Shown here piece by piece: positions 8,202 through 15,747 of a stretch of 34,958 bases of DNA. The translations under genes were made by a program, and so were the position numbers. Each line of letters opens with the position of its first letter. Within the stretch, counting starts at the first letter, position 1. The notes beneath the pieces are model-generated. The model had not been told where the DNA came from. It made no database searches and saw only the letters and a program-made list of their open reading frames with translations. Origin of the DNA: Sedimenticola thiotaurini (GTDB lineage: Bacteria; Pseudomonadota; Gammaproteobacteria; Chromatiales; Chromatiaceae); the NCBI GenBank assembly GCA_011051715.1, contig DRKP01000024.1, positions 1 to 34,958 of the forward strand, read 5' to 3'.

Positions 8202-8912
8202 TTACGCGGGTTTGCGCAGCAGGTCGACCCGGGACGGCTTCAGAAAATGGGCGCCGTCGTCGGTCATGTGGCGTTCGAATGCGGCCCGGATGCGCTGGTA
8301 CAGTTCCGGATCGATGCGGTGCTCGGTGTGGGTCACCTGCAGCATGCGCCGGTCGAACTCGTCGAAATCACGGAACTGGCCGGGGGCGTTGAAGAAGATC
8401 TCGTCGACCAGCTCGAAGGTGCCGTCGGCCACCGCCCGCTGCAGCGCGGCGAAGGCCAGTTCCCGCACCTCCTTCTCGTCGTGGAACAGGCGCATGATGT
8501 CGTTGAACGGGCCGTGGTAGACCGGCTCCGAGATATAGGCCAGGCCGCCGGGCCGGAGTACCCGGGCGATCTCGCGCAGGGCATCGTCCATCCGTTCGCG
8601 CGGCACATGGTGCAGGGACTTGAGCATCAACACCACGTCGACGCTGGCATCCTCCAGATCGATCGCCTCGGCGCCGCCGTAGACGAAGCGCACGTTGGGC
8701 AGGTCGTCCAGCTGCAGGTTCTTCTCGTGCTGGATCCGGTCCACCTCGGTGGCGATGATCTCCCGCGGCTGGAACAGCTCCGACATGCGCCGGGTCATCC
8801 AGGCGCGTCCGCAGCCCAGTTCCAGCACCCGCCTGTCCCGCAGCGGCAGCACCTCGGCCATGATCTCCAGCTCTTCGGCGTCGCGGTAGGCGTCGGGGTC
8901 GTGCAGTCTCAT
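8202..8912 (-). CDS. Class I SAM-dependent methyltransferase (Methyltransf_11 type)
   Basis: A 236-residue cytoplasmic enzyme. The SAM-binding glycine motif is VLELGCGRAWMTRR (about 29-42). An acidic residue follows at the end of strand 2 (ATEVDR), then motif II VDVVLMLKSLHHVPRERM and post-motif VLRPGGLAYISEPVY. The first-shell residues are intact, but the C-terminal half (HDEKEVRELAF...FERHMTDDGAHFLKPSRVDLLRKP) does not reveal a substrate. The ATG has GAGGAGAT 8 bases upstream, a strong ribosome site that is also an 8-base perfect complement to the seed of the predicted small RNA. Convergent with the EBP gene; ClC lies upstream on the same strand after about 80 bases. Confidence 0.82.
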   Translation of the reverse strand: MRLHDPDAYRDAEELEIMAEVLPLRDRRVLELGCGRAWMTRRMSELFQPREIIATEVDRIQHEKNLQLDDLPNVRFVYGGAEAIDLEDASVDVVLMLKSLHHVPRERMDDALREIARVLRPGGLAYISEPVYHGPFNDIMRLFHDEKEVRELAFAALQRAVADGTFELVDEIFFNAPGQFRDFDEFDRRMLQVTHTEHRIDPELYQRIRAAFERHMTDDGAHFLKPSRVDLLRKPA

Positions 8913-8992
8913 CGTCGTGGATCTCCTCAGTTCCGGGGGGGCTGGTGCCGGCCGGGCAAACCCCGAGTGAACAACCTACCGGAAAATCACGG

Positions 8993-10717
8993 CTAGCGCA
9001 GCTGGCTGGCGGTATGAGCAATCACCCGGATCAGGGAGCGGGTGGTGACCGCCCCCAGGATGGAGGACTTCCGGGCGTGGCCGTCGGAGGTGACCAGGGC
9101 GACGCCGGTATGGGCCTCCTTCAGATGGTGGATGGCGTCGGCGATGGTGATCCCCGCCGGTATCACCACGAACTCCTTGGCCTCGATCTCGCTCGCCGGC
9201 AGCTCCTCGCGCAGGTAGCTGTTGTCCAGGTCGAGGACGTTGATTACCTCGTCGCCCTTCAGCACACAGACGATGCCGCCCTTTGCCGTGACCTTGTCGT
9301 GCTCCTGGCAGAAGCCGCACGCCTCCACCACCTTGTCGATCAGGATGTGGGACTTGATATCGGTGGTCAGTCCCTCCGGGATCAGCTGTCCGCGCCGCCG
9401 CAGCTTCAGGGTATAGATGTCGTCCACCAGGAAGTGGCGCCGGACCGCATAGGCGACCCCGACCGCCGCCATGATCGGCAGCACCGCGCCGTAGTCCAGG
9501 GTCATCTCGTAGACGATGATGGCCGCCGTCAGCGGTGCGCTGGTGGTGGCCGAGACCATCGCCGCCATGCCGGCGACGACGAAGACGATGGGTTCCACCG
9601 CCAGGCCCGGGAGCAGCAGGGCGATGATCTTGCTGAACAGGGCGCCGGACAGGGCGCCGAGAAACAGGGAGGGGGAGAAGACGCCGCCGGAGCCGCCCGA
9701 ACCGATGGTGAGGCAGGTGGCGAGCAGCTTCAGCACGATCAGCGCCAGCAGCAGCCAGGGGCTGGAGATCGCGTCCCACAATACATCCTGGATCGCCGCG
9801 TAGCCCACGCCCTGCACATAGTAGTGCCCGCTGTAGACCAGCAGCAGGTAGAACAGGATGCCCAGCAGCAGGGTCCCGACCACGTGTCTCAGGTAGGGGT
9901 TGGCGAAGCGCTCGTCGAACAGGTCCTCGGCGAAATAGATGCCCTTGATGAACAGCAGCGAGAACAGCCCGATCAGGGCGCCCATGGGAATCGCCAGCAG
10001 GGTGATCAGCATGCTGCTGGTTTCACTCAGGGGAGCCTGTACCGCGGGGATTACGAAGGCGGGCTCGTTGCCGATCAGGATGCGCCCGGTACTGGCGCCG
10101 ATCACGGTGGAGATCGCCACCGGCAGGATGGTGCGGCTGTTGACCGTTACCATCAGCAGTTCGATCGAGAACAGGATTCCCCCCAGCGGGGCGTTGAAGG
10201 TGGCCGCGATACCGGCGCTGGCACCGCAGGCAATGAACAGGTTGCGCTGCTTGGGCGGCACCTTCAGCCACTGGCCCAGCACCGAGCTGAATGCCGATGA
10301 GATCTGCACGATCGGCCCCTCCCGTCCCAGGGATCCGCCGGTGCCGATGGTGATCGCCGACGCCAGCGCCTTGACGATGCTGACGTTGCCCGGGATGACG
10401 CCGCCCTTGTGGTAGATCGCGTTCATCACCTCCGGGACGCCGTGTCCCTTCGCTTCGGGGGCGTAGTTCCGGATCAGGTAGACCACCACCAGGCCGCCCA
10501 ACACCGGTACCAGGATGATGAGCCAGCCGAGGTAGGAGGCCGGGGTATGCAGATTGGCGTCGTAGTGGAGCGACCATTCACCCTGGAACGCCAGGTTGTG
10601 GATGGCGCCGATCAGGAGGCGGAACAGCCACGAGAACAGCCCGCCGAGCAGGCCGATGAGGATCGAGACAAGGAACAGTCCGCCCAGTTTCTTCGGTTTG
10701 TATTCTGCGATGTCCAC
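8993..10717 (-). CDS. ClC-family chloride channel/transporter with C-terminal CBS pair
   Basis: A 574-residue integral membrane protein. ClC selectivity signatures are present: GHGVPEVMNAIYHKGG, GSLGREGPIVQISS (with the gating Glu of GREGP) and GGVFSPSLFLGALSGA. The membrane domain covers about residues 10-440. The rest forms two CBS motifs (TDIKSHILIDKVVEACGFC..., VIPAGITIADAIHHLKEAHTG), which in this family bind adenine nucleotides and gate transport. Whether it is a channel or a Cl-/H+ exchanger cannot be told by eye. The start is a GTG at 10717 giving MDIAEYKPKK; the ribosome site is weak. It is transcribed away from ppk2. Confidence 0.93.
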   Translation of the reverse strand: MDIAEYKPKKLGGLFLVSILIGLLGGLFSWLFRLLIGAIHNLAFQGEWSLHYDANLHTPASYLGWLIILVPVLGGLVVVYLIRNYAPEAKGHGVPEVMNAIYHKGGVIPGNVSIVKALASAITIGTGGSLGREGPIVQISSAFSSVLGQWLKVPPKQRNLFIACGASAGIAATFNAPLGGILFSIELLMVTVNSRTILPVAISTVIGASTGRILIGNEPAFVIPAVQAPLSETSSMLITLLAIPMGALIGLFSLLFIKGIYFAEDLFDERFANPYLRHVVGTLLLGILFYLLLVYSGHYYVQGVGYAAIQDVLWDAISSPWLLLALIVLKLLATCLTIGSGGSGGVFSPSLFLGALSGALFSKIIALLLPGLAVEPIVFVVAGMAAMVSATTSAPLTAAIIVYEMTLDYGAVLPIMAAVGVAYAVRRHFLVDDIYTLKLRRRGQLIPEGLTTDIKSHILIDKVVEACGFCQEHDKVTAKGGIVCVLKGDEVINVLDLDNSYLREELPASEIEAKEFVVIPAGITIADAIHHLKEAHTGVALVTSDGHARKSSILGAVTTRSLIRVIAHTASQLR

Positions 10718-11070
10718 GATAGTCGAATGCTTCGGGGGTGGATCCCCGGCCGGTCCTCCGGGTGTGCGTCCGGGCCGCGACAGGCGGCCCTGGAACAGAG
10801 TGCGGATTGTAAGCCCCCCGATACGGGCATGTCACTTACCGTTGCCAGGGCGGGCCGGCCCGCCCGGCGGTGGACCCCGGGCCCGGAGCGGGGCGGCCGT
10901 GGCCGGCTGCCTCCGGGCCCTTGATATGGCTCAACTCGGCGCCGTTTTTCAGCCGCGGGAAGATGCAGTGGAGGAAGGGCTGGCGTACTATTCAATACTG
11001 ATTCCATATACCGGTATCCGCCGCCCAAACGGCGCTATTCCCCACTATTTTCTCGAAGGATATACACGAC
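10718..11070. other. Divergent intergenic region, clc/ppk2
   Basis: No gene is supported here. It contains a perfect 18-base GC palindrome at 10848-10865 (GGGCGGGC-CG-GCCCGCCC), which may form a strong hairpin. The last 80 bases before ppk2 are AT-richer (for example TACTATTCAATACTGATTCC near 10986-11005) and probably hold the ppk2 promoter, but no hexamer pair is convincing. Confidence 0.5.
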
Positions 11071-12078
11071 ATGACAGAACAACAGAGCCCTGTGACCGGT
11101 GAAGCGGTGGATCTGCCGCAGGAGAGCGACCAGGAGATGGGGACACCGCCGGTCATGGAAGCGGAAGAGCCCGCCGGCGAGGCGGTGGCCGGCGCCGAGA
11201 GCGGTGATGAGGAGATCGATCCGCGCGAGCTGCTGGAGCGCAACCGGGCGCTGGAGGCGGAACTGAAGGCGCTGCGCAAGAACAACCGCAAGGCGATCCG
11301 CCGCTATCGCCAGGAGCAGCAGCTGAAGCCCTACCAGGCCGAGCTGATCCGGATGCAGCAGTACCTGGAGGACAGCGGCACCCGCATGATCATCCTGTTC
11401 GAGGGGCGGGACGCGGCCGGCAAGGGCGGGACCATCCGCCGCGTCACCCGGTACATGAACGAGAAGCACTACCGGGTGGTGGCCCTGGGCAAACCGACCG
11501 AGCACGAGAAGACGCAGTGGTTCTTCCAGCGTTACGTGCGCCAGTTCCCCCGCGGCGGCGAGGTGGTGCTGTTCGACCGCAGCTGGTACAACCGCGCCAT
11601 GGTGGAACCGGTGTTCGGCTTCTGCACCGAGAAGGAGTACAAGAATTTCATGCGTGGCGTCGGTGGTTTCGAGAAGGACCTGGTGCGTCAGGGCACTGTC
11701 CTGATCAAGCTCTATTTCAGCGTCACCAAGGAGGAGCAGGCGCGCCGGTTCGAGCGGCGCAAGACCGACCCGTTGCGGCAGTGGAAACTGAGCGAGGTGG
11801 ACGTGCAGGCGCAGGAGCGCTGGGACGACTTCACCCGGGTCAAGTACGAGATGATGAAGAAGACCCACACCACCCATGCCCCCTGGACCATCATCCGCTC
11901 CAACAACAAGCACCTGGCACGCCTCAACGTGATGAAGGTGATCCTCAACTCGGTGCCCTATGAGCGACTGGACCCGCAGCTGGACTTCGTGCCCGATCCC
12001 AAGATCGTGGTCTCCGGTTCGCGCGAGCTGGAGATGATGGAGGCCCAGCGGCTGCGCAGCGGCAAGTTCCAGGACTGA
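11071..12078 (+). CDS. ppk2: Polyphosphate kinase 2 family enzyme
   Basis: A 335-residue cytoplasmic kinase that transfers phosphate between inorganic polyphosphate and nucleotides. The first 75 residues are an acidic, low-complexity extension (PQESDQEM...GDEEIDPREL), followed by a helical segment and the P-loop core. Walker A is GRDAAGKGG (112-120). The lid and second motif contain FDRSWYNRAMVEPVFGF (from 168). The conserved tail KYEMMKKTHTTHAPWTIIRSNNKHLARLNVMKVIL is complete. A single PPK2 domain of this kind usually phosphorylates nucleoside diphosphates (class I), but the class is inferred. AAGGA lies about 10 bases before the ATG. First of four plus-strand genes with tight spacing. Confidence 0.95.
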   Translation: MTEQQSPVTGEAVDLPQESDQEMGTPPVMEAEEPAGEAVAGAESGDEEIDPRELLERNRALEAELKALRKNNRKAIRRYRQEQQLKPYQAELIRMQQYLEDSGTRMIILFEGRDAAGKGGTIRRVTRYMNEKHYRVVALGKPTEHEKTQWFFQRYVRQFPRGGEVVLFDRSWYNRAMVEPVFGFCTEKEYKNFMRGVGGFEKDLVRQGTVLIKLYFSVTKEEQARRFERRKTDPLRQWKLSEVDVQAQERWDDFTRVKYEMMKKTHTTHAPWTIIRSNNKHLARLNVMKVILNSVPYERLDPQLDFVPDPKIVVSGSRELEMMEAQRLRSGKFQD

Positions 12079-12085
12079 GCCGCCA

Positions 12086-12739
12086 TTGCACGCCCTGCTG
12101 CCCGACAGCCAGGCCCTGATGGTGATCGGGGCCTGGCTGTCCTACTTTCTGCTCCACTCCCTGCTCGCCTCGCTCGCCGCCAAGCGCCTGGTGGCGCGGC
12201 GCTGGCCCGGCCTGATGCCGGCCTACCGGCTGTTCTTCAATATCCTGGCGATGCTGCTGCTGATCCCGCCGCTGTGGTTGACCTACCGCTGGGACGGCCC
12301 CTGGCTGTGGCGCTGGGAGGGGCCATGGTGGTGGCTGGCCAACGGCCTGGCGCTGCTGGCGCTGGCCCTGTTCTGGTGGTCCCTGCGCTGGTACGACAGC
12401 GGCGAGTTCATCGGCCTGCGCCAGTGGCGCCGGCAGGAGCGCCGGGTCGAGGACCAGGAACGGTTCCACGTCTCCCCGCTGCACCGCTGGGTGCGCCACC
12501 CCTGGTACAGCCTCGGCCTGGTACTGGTCTGGACCCGGGACATGAACCTGGCGTTGCTCTGGACCGCCATCCTGATCACCCTCTACTTCGTGGTCGGCTC
12601 CCGGCTGGAGGAACGCAAGCTGATGACCTACCATGGGCGCGCCTACGCCCGCTACCGGGAACGGGTGCCGGGACTGATCCCGCGTCCCTGGCGACACCTG
12701 AGCAGAGAGGAGGCCGAGGCCCTTGAACGGGAGGCGTGA
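12086..12739 (+). CDS. Membrane methyltransferase-like protein (ICMT/NnrU-like fold)
   Basis: A 217-residue polytopic membrane protein with about five hydrophobic helices. The C-terminal part has the isoprenylcysteine carboxyl methyltransferase/PEMT signature: RHPWYSLGLVLVW, then EERKLMTYHGRAYARYRERVPGLIP, where the acidic pair and RYRERVP close the SAM pocket. Bacterial members include methanethiol S-methyltransferase and NnrU-like proteins; the substrate here is unknown. The start is a TTG 7 bases after the ppk2 stop, with no clear Shine-Dalgarno, so translational coupling is likely. It overlaps the next gene by 17 bases. Confidence 0.75.
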   Translation: MHALLPDSQALMVIGAWLSYFLLHSLLASLAAKRLVARRWPGLMPAYRLFFNILAMLLLIPPLWLTYRWDGPWLWRWEGPWWWLANGLALLALALFWWSLRWYDSGEFIGLRQWRRQERRVEDQERFHVSPLHRWVRHPWYSLGLVLVWTRDMNLALLWTAILITLYFVVGSRLEERKLMTYHGRAYARYRERVPGLIPRPWRHLSREEAEALEREA

Positions 12740-14270
12740 AACGGAGTCGATCCGGATCGACCGGCTGATGCAGCAGAGCGGTGTCGCCTTCGGCACCAGC
12801 GGCGCGCGCGGACTGGTAGAGGCCATGACCGACCGGGTCTGCCAGGCCTATACCCTCGGCTTCCTGCAATATCTCCAGCAGAGTGGCGGCCTGGCGCCGG
12901 GCGCCGCCGTGGCCATCGCCGGCGATTACCGGCCCAGCACCCCGCGCATCATGGCAGCGGTGGCGGCGGCGGTGCGGCGCCTGGGGCTGACGCCGGTGAA
13001 CTGCGGCCTCGTGCCGACGCCGGCGCTGGCCCTGTACGGCATGCGCCGGGGCATCCCCTCGATCATGGTGACCGGCAGCCACATCCCCGACGACCGCAAC
13101 GGCATCAAGTTCTACCGGGCGGAAGGGGAGATCCTGAAGCCGGACGAGGAGGGGATCCGGCGCCAGGAGGTGGAGCTGCCCGCCGCCGACTTCGACAGCG
13201 CCGGCGCCAGCCGCCCGCCACCGCAGCTGCCACCGCCGGAGGAGGATGCCGCGCGGGAGTATGTACGGCGCTATCTCCGCTTCTTCCCGGCGGACGCCCT
13301 GGCCGGACTTCGGGTGGGGCTGTACCAGCACTCCTCGGTGGCACGGGAACTGCTGGGGGAGATCCTGGCCGGGCTGGGCGCCGAGGTGGTGCCGCTGGGC
13401 CGTTCCGACCGCTTCGTGCCGGTGGATACCGAGGCGGTGCGGCCGGAGGACCGGCGGCTGGCGCGGGAGTGGGCCACCGGCCACCGCCTGGATGCCCTCG
13501 CCTCCACCGACGGTGACGCCGACCGGCCGCTGCTGGGGGACGAGCGGGGGGAGTGGCTGCGTGGTGACGTCGCCGGCATCCTCTGCGCCCGCTACCTCGG
13601 CGTCGAGCGGGTGGTGACGCCGGTTAGCAGCAACAGCGCGGTGGAGAAGTGCGGCTGGTTCCGGCGCGTCGACCGCACCCGCATCGGCTCGCCCTACGTC
13701 ATCGCCGCCATGCAGGCGGCCCTGGCGGAGGGGGCGGGGTCGGTGGCCGGTTACGAGGCCAACGGCGGCTTCCTCACCGCCACCGGACTGCGGCTCGACG
13801 GCCGTGTCCTGGCACCCCTGCCGACCCGGGACGCGGTGCTGGTGATCCTGGCCCTGCTGGCCATGGCGCGGCAGCAGGGGATGCCCCTCTCCGGGCTGGC
13901 GGGGCTGCTGCCGCCGCGCTTCACCAGCAGCGGCCGGCTGCGGGACTTTCCCACCGCGATCAGCCGCCGGCGCATCGCGGAGCTGCAGGGAGAGGGGGAC
14001 GGGGCGGACCGCCGGGCGATCGAGGCCATGTTCGGCGCCGCCTTCGGGCCGGTCGAATCGGTGGATGCCACCGATGGCCTGCGCATCGTCTTCCGCAGCC
14101 AGGAGGTGGTGCACCTGCGCCCCTCCGGCAACGCACCCGAGCTGCGCTGCTACAATGAGGCCGGTTCCCAGGAGCGGGCCGACCGGATGAACCGCATCTG
14201 CCTGGCATTGCTGGAGGGCTGGCGCGAACCGGCCGCCGTCGACCCGTCGCAGACCAGTGGAGGGGGGTAG
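12723..14270 (+). CDS. Phosphohexomutase (phosphomannomutase/phosphoglucomutase family)
   Basis: A 515-residue alpha-D-phosphohexomutase that should interconvert 1- and 6-phosphosugars. Domain 1 holds FGTSGARG and the phosphoserine loop TGSHIP (S119, normally TASHNP). Domain 2 has the metal-binding loop DGDADR (263-268). Domain 3 has the sugar loop GYEANGG, and domain 4 the phosphate-binding RPSGNAPELRCYNEA. The active-site loops are complete but depart slightly from the classical ones, so the sugar specificity is not assignable. The start is probably TTG at 12723 with AGAGAGGAGG about 10 bases before; an internal ATG (12768) just before GVAFGTSG is the alternative. Coupled to its neighbours; a PilZ gene follows 6 bases later. 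Confidence 0.85.
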   Translation: MNGRRETESIRIDRLMQQSGVAFGTSGARGLVEAMTDRVCQAYTLGFLQYLQQSGGLAPGAAVAIAGDYRPSTPRIMAAVAAAVRRLGLTPVNCGLVPTPALALYGMRRGIPSIMVTGSHIPDDRNGIKFYRAEGEILKPDEEGIRRQEVELPAADFDSAGASRPPPQLPPPEEDAAREYVRRYLRFFPADALAGLRVGLYQHSSVARELLGEILAGLGAEVVPLGRSDRFVPVDTEAVRPEDRRLAREWATGHRLDALASTDGDADRPLLGDERGEWLRGDVAGILCARYLGVERVVTPVSSNSAVEKCGWFRRVDRTRIGSPYVIAAMQAALAEGAGSVAGYEANGGFLTATGLRLDGRVLAPLPTRDAVLVILALLAMARQQGMPLSGLAGLLPPRFTSSGRLRDFPTAISRRRIAELQGEGDGADRRAIEAMFGAAFGPVESVDATDGLRIVFRSQEVVHLRPSGNAPELRCYNEAGSQERADRMNRICLALLEGWREPAAVDPSQTSGGG

Positions 14271-14276
14271 AGAGGA

Positions 14277-14603
14277 ATGCAGGAATACTCGGAGAAACGG
14301 CGCTTCCCGCGCATGCGGGTCGAGTGCGAGGCGCGCTACCGGGCCGAGGCCGATGGTCCGCCGCAGCCGGCCGTCGCCCGGGACCTGAGCGGCGGTGGCC
14401 TGCTGCTGAAGATCAGGGCCCACGACATCCCGGACCTGGGCAGCCGCCTGCTGGTCGAGGTGCGCCCCGGCCACGAGATCACCCCGCCCCTCTATGTCCG
14501 CGCCCGGGTGGTGCGCTGTGATTCCCTCGACGACGGCGGCTACGGCATCGCCTGCGCCATCGAACAGACCCTGCCCGCCGGCGAGGTGCCGGACGGCTTC
14601 TGA
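14277..14603 (+). CDS. PilZ-domain protein, likely c-di-GMP receptor
   Basis: A 108-residue single-domain PilZ protein. Both parts of the c-di-GMP binding signature are visible: the N-terminal RxxxR as KRRFPRMRV (about residues 7-15) and the DLSGGGLLL segment equivalent to (D/N)xSxxG (about 37-45). The rest is beta-rich, as expected for a PilZ barrel. GGAGGGGGG about 10 bases before the ATG serves as ribosome site. It ends the ppk2-mutase gene string, so the cluster may couple c-di-GMP to a sugar-phosphate or surface process; that role is inferred. Confidence 0.88.
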   Translation: MQEYSEKRRFPRMRVECEARYRAEADGPPQPAVARDLSGGGLLLKIRAHDIPDLGSRLLVEVRPGHEITPPLYVRARVVRCDSLDDGGYGIACAIEQTLPAGEVPDGF

Positions 14604-14621
14604 GCCCGGGACGGGATGGCG

Positions 14622-15587
14622 TCAGACCACCCGGTTCCTCTGCTCCCCGGCCAGATGCGCGTCGATGTTGGCGGCCACCTGGTCCAGCAGCCGCTGGCGT
14701 GATTCGCGGCTGGCCCAGGCGATGTGGGGGGTGACGATCAGGTTGGGGATGCCCGGCTGCAGCAGCGGACTGTCATCCAGTGGTGGTTCCTGTGCCAGCA
14801 CGTCGATGCCGGCGCCGCCCAGTCTCCCCCTGCGCAGGGCCGTGGCCAGCGCCTCCTCGTCGACGATGCCGCCGCGGGCGGTATTGATCAGCAGGGCGTC
14901 GGGCCGCATCCGCTCCAGCTCGGCGGCGCCGATCAGTCCGCGGGTCGTCTCCGTCAACGGGCAGTGCAGGCTCAGCACATCGACCCGGGGCAGCAGCTGC
15001 GCCAGCGGCAGCCGGCCCTCGCGGGGCGGTCCGCCGGGGCGCCGGGCCAGCAGCACCTCCATGCCGAACGCCTGCGCCAGTCGTGCCACCCCCCGGCCCA
15101 GCTCCCCGTAGCCGACGATCCCCAGCCGCCTGCCCGCCAGCTCCCGGATCGGGTGATCCAGCAGGCAGAACAGGTCGCTGCGCTGCCAGGCGCCGGCGTC
15201 GACGTCACGCCGGTACTCGGCCAGGCGGGTGGTCAGGGCCAGGATCAGGGCGAAGACGTGCTGTACCACCGATGCGGTGGCGTAGCCGGTGACGTTGGTG
15301 ACGGCGATGCCCCGTTCCCGGGCCGCCTCCAGCTCCACGTTGTTGGTGCCGGTGGCGGCGATGCAGATCAGTTCCAGTGCCGGCGCACGCTCCAGCACCC
15401 GGCGGTCCAGGAGCACCTTGTTGCTGACCACGATACGGGCGTCGCCGATGCGCTCCGACACCCGCTCCGGCGCGGTGCGGGCGTGAAACGACCAGTCGAG
15501 GGGCAGCCGTTGCAGCGAAGCGGTATCCAGGTCGCCCCGGTCGACGGTGGCGAGATCGAGGAACACGGCGCGGTGGGGCTGGGGCAT
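14622..15587 (-). CDS. NAD-dependent D-2-hydroxyacid dehydrogenase (glycerate dehydrogenase-like)
   Basis: A 321-residue cytoplasmic oxidoreductase that reduces 2-keto acids to D-2-hydroxyacids or the reverse. The NAD-binding Rossmann motif is GIVGYGELGRGVARLA. The catalytic triad is present: Arg in LLINTARGGIVDEEAL, Glu in DVLAQEPPL and His in VTPHIAWASRESR. CIAATGTNNVELEAARERGI is the typical substrate-side segment of the hydroxypyruvate reductase/glycerate dehydrogenase branch, so HprA-like activity is likely but not proven. The ATG at 15587 has a TTGGAGA ribosome site. A strong hairpin sits just upstream of that site. Divergent from the large FAD protein gene. Confidence 0.9.
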   Translation of the reverse strand: MPQPHRAVFLDLATVDRGDLDTASLQRLPLDWSFHARTAPERVSERIGDARIVVSNKVLLDRRVLERAPALELICIAATGTNNVELEAARERGIAVTNVTGYATASVVQHVFALILALTTRLAEYRRDVDAGAWQRSDLFCLLDHPIRELAGRRLGIVGYGELGRGVARLAQAFGMEVLLARRPGGPPREGRLPLAQLLPRVDVLSLHCPLTETTRGLIGAAELERMRPDALLINTARGGIVDEEALATALRRGRLGGAGIDVLAQEPPLDDSPLLQPGIPNLIVTPHIAWASRESRQRLLDQVAANIDAHLAGEQRNRVV

Positions 15588-15600
15588 GCAGGGTCTCCAA

Positions 15601-15646
15601 TGGCGGGAAAACGGGGTTATCCTAACCCAGCCACCGTTTCCCGCCA
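15601..15646. repeat. Nested inverted repeat in a divergent intergenic region
   Basis: The outer arms TGGCGGGAAA(A)CGG (15601-15614) and CCGTTTCCCGCCA (15634-15646) pair over 13 bp with one bulged A. Inside lies a second perfect hairpin, GGGTTA-TCC-TAACCC (15614-15628). The element begins 13 bases upstream of the dehydrogenase start codon on the minus strand and lies upstream of the promoter proposed for the opposite gene. Confidence 0.6.
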
Positions 15647-15654
15647 GAGCCCGC

Positions 15655-15684
15655 CTGACGCCGGGGCCCCAACTGGGATAAAAT
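15655..15684 (+). promoter_or_regulatory. Predicted sigma-70 promoter of the FAD/Fe-S oxidoreductase gene
   Basis: -35 CTGACG (15655-15660), an 18-base spacer and -10 TAAAAT (15679-15684, 5 of 6 matches). This would give a leader of about 55 bases before the ATG at 15748. Confidence 0.45.
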
Positions 15685-15747
15685 GCCCCGCCTCCAGGCC
15701 CGGCCAGTCCGACCGGGCATTTTCATTGCTCGGAACGCCATCCTGAC

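Noticed and set aside
10848-10865. 18-base GC palindrome upstream of ppk2 as an operator or small RNA terminator
   Set aside because: No T-tract and no associated promoter or gene; palindromes of this composition are expected in DNA this GC-rich.
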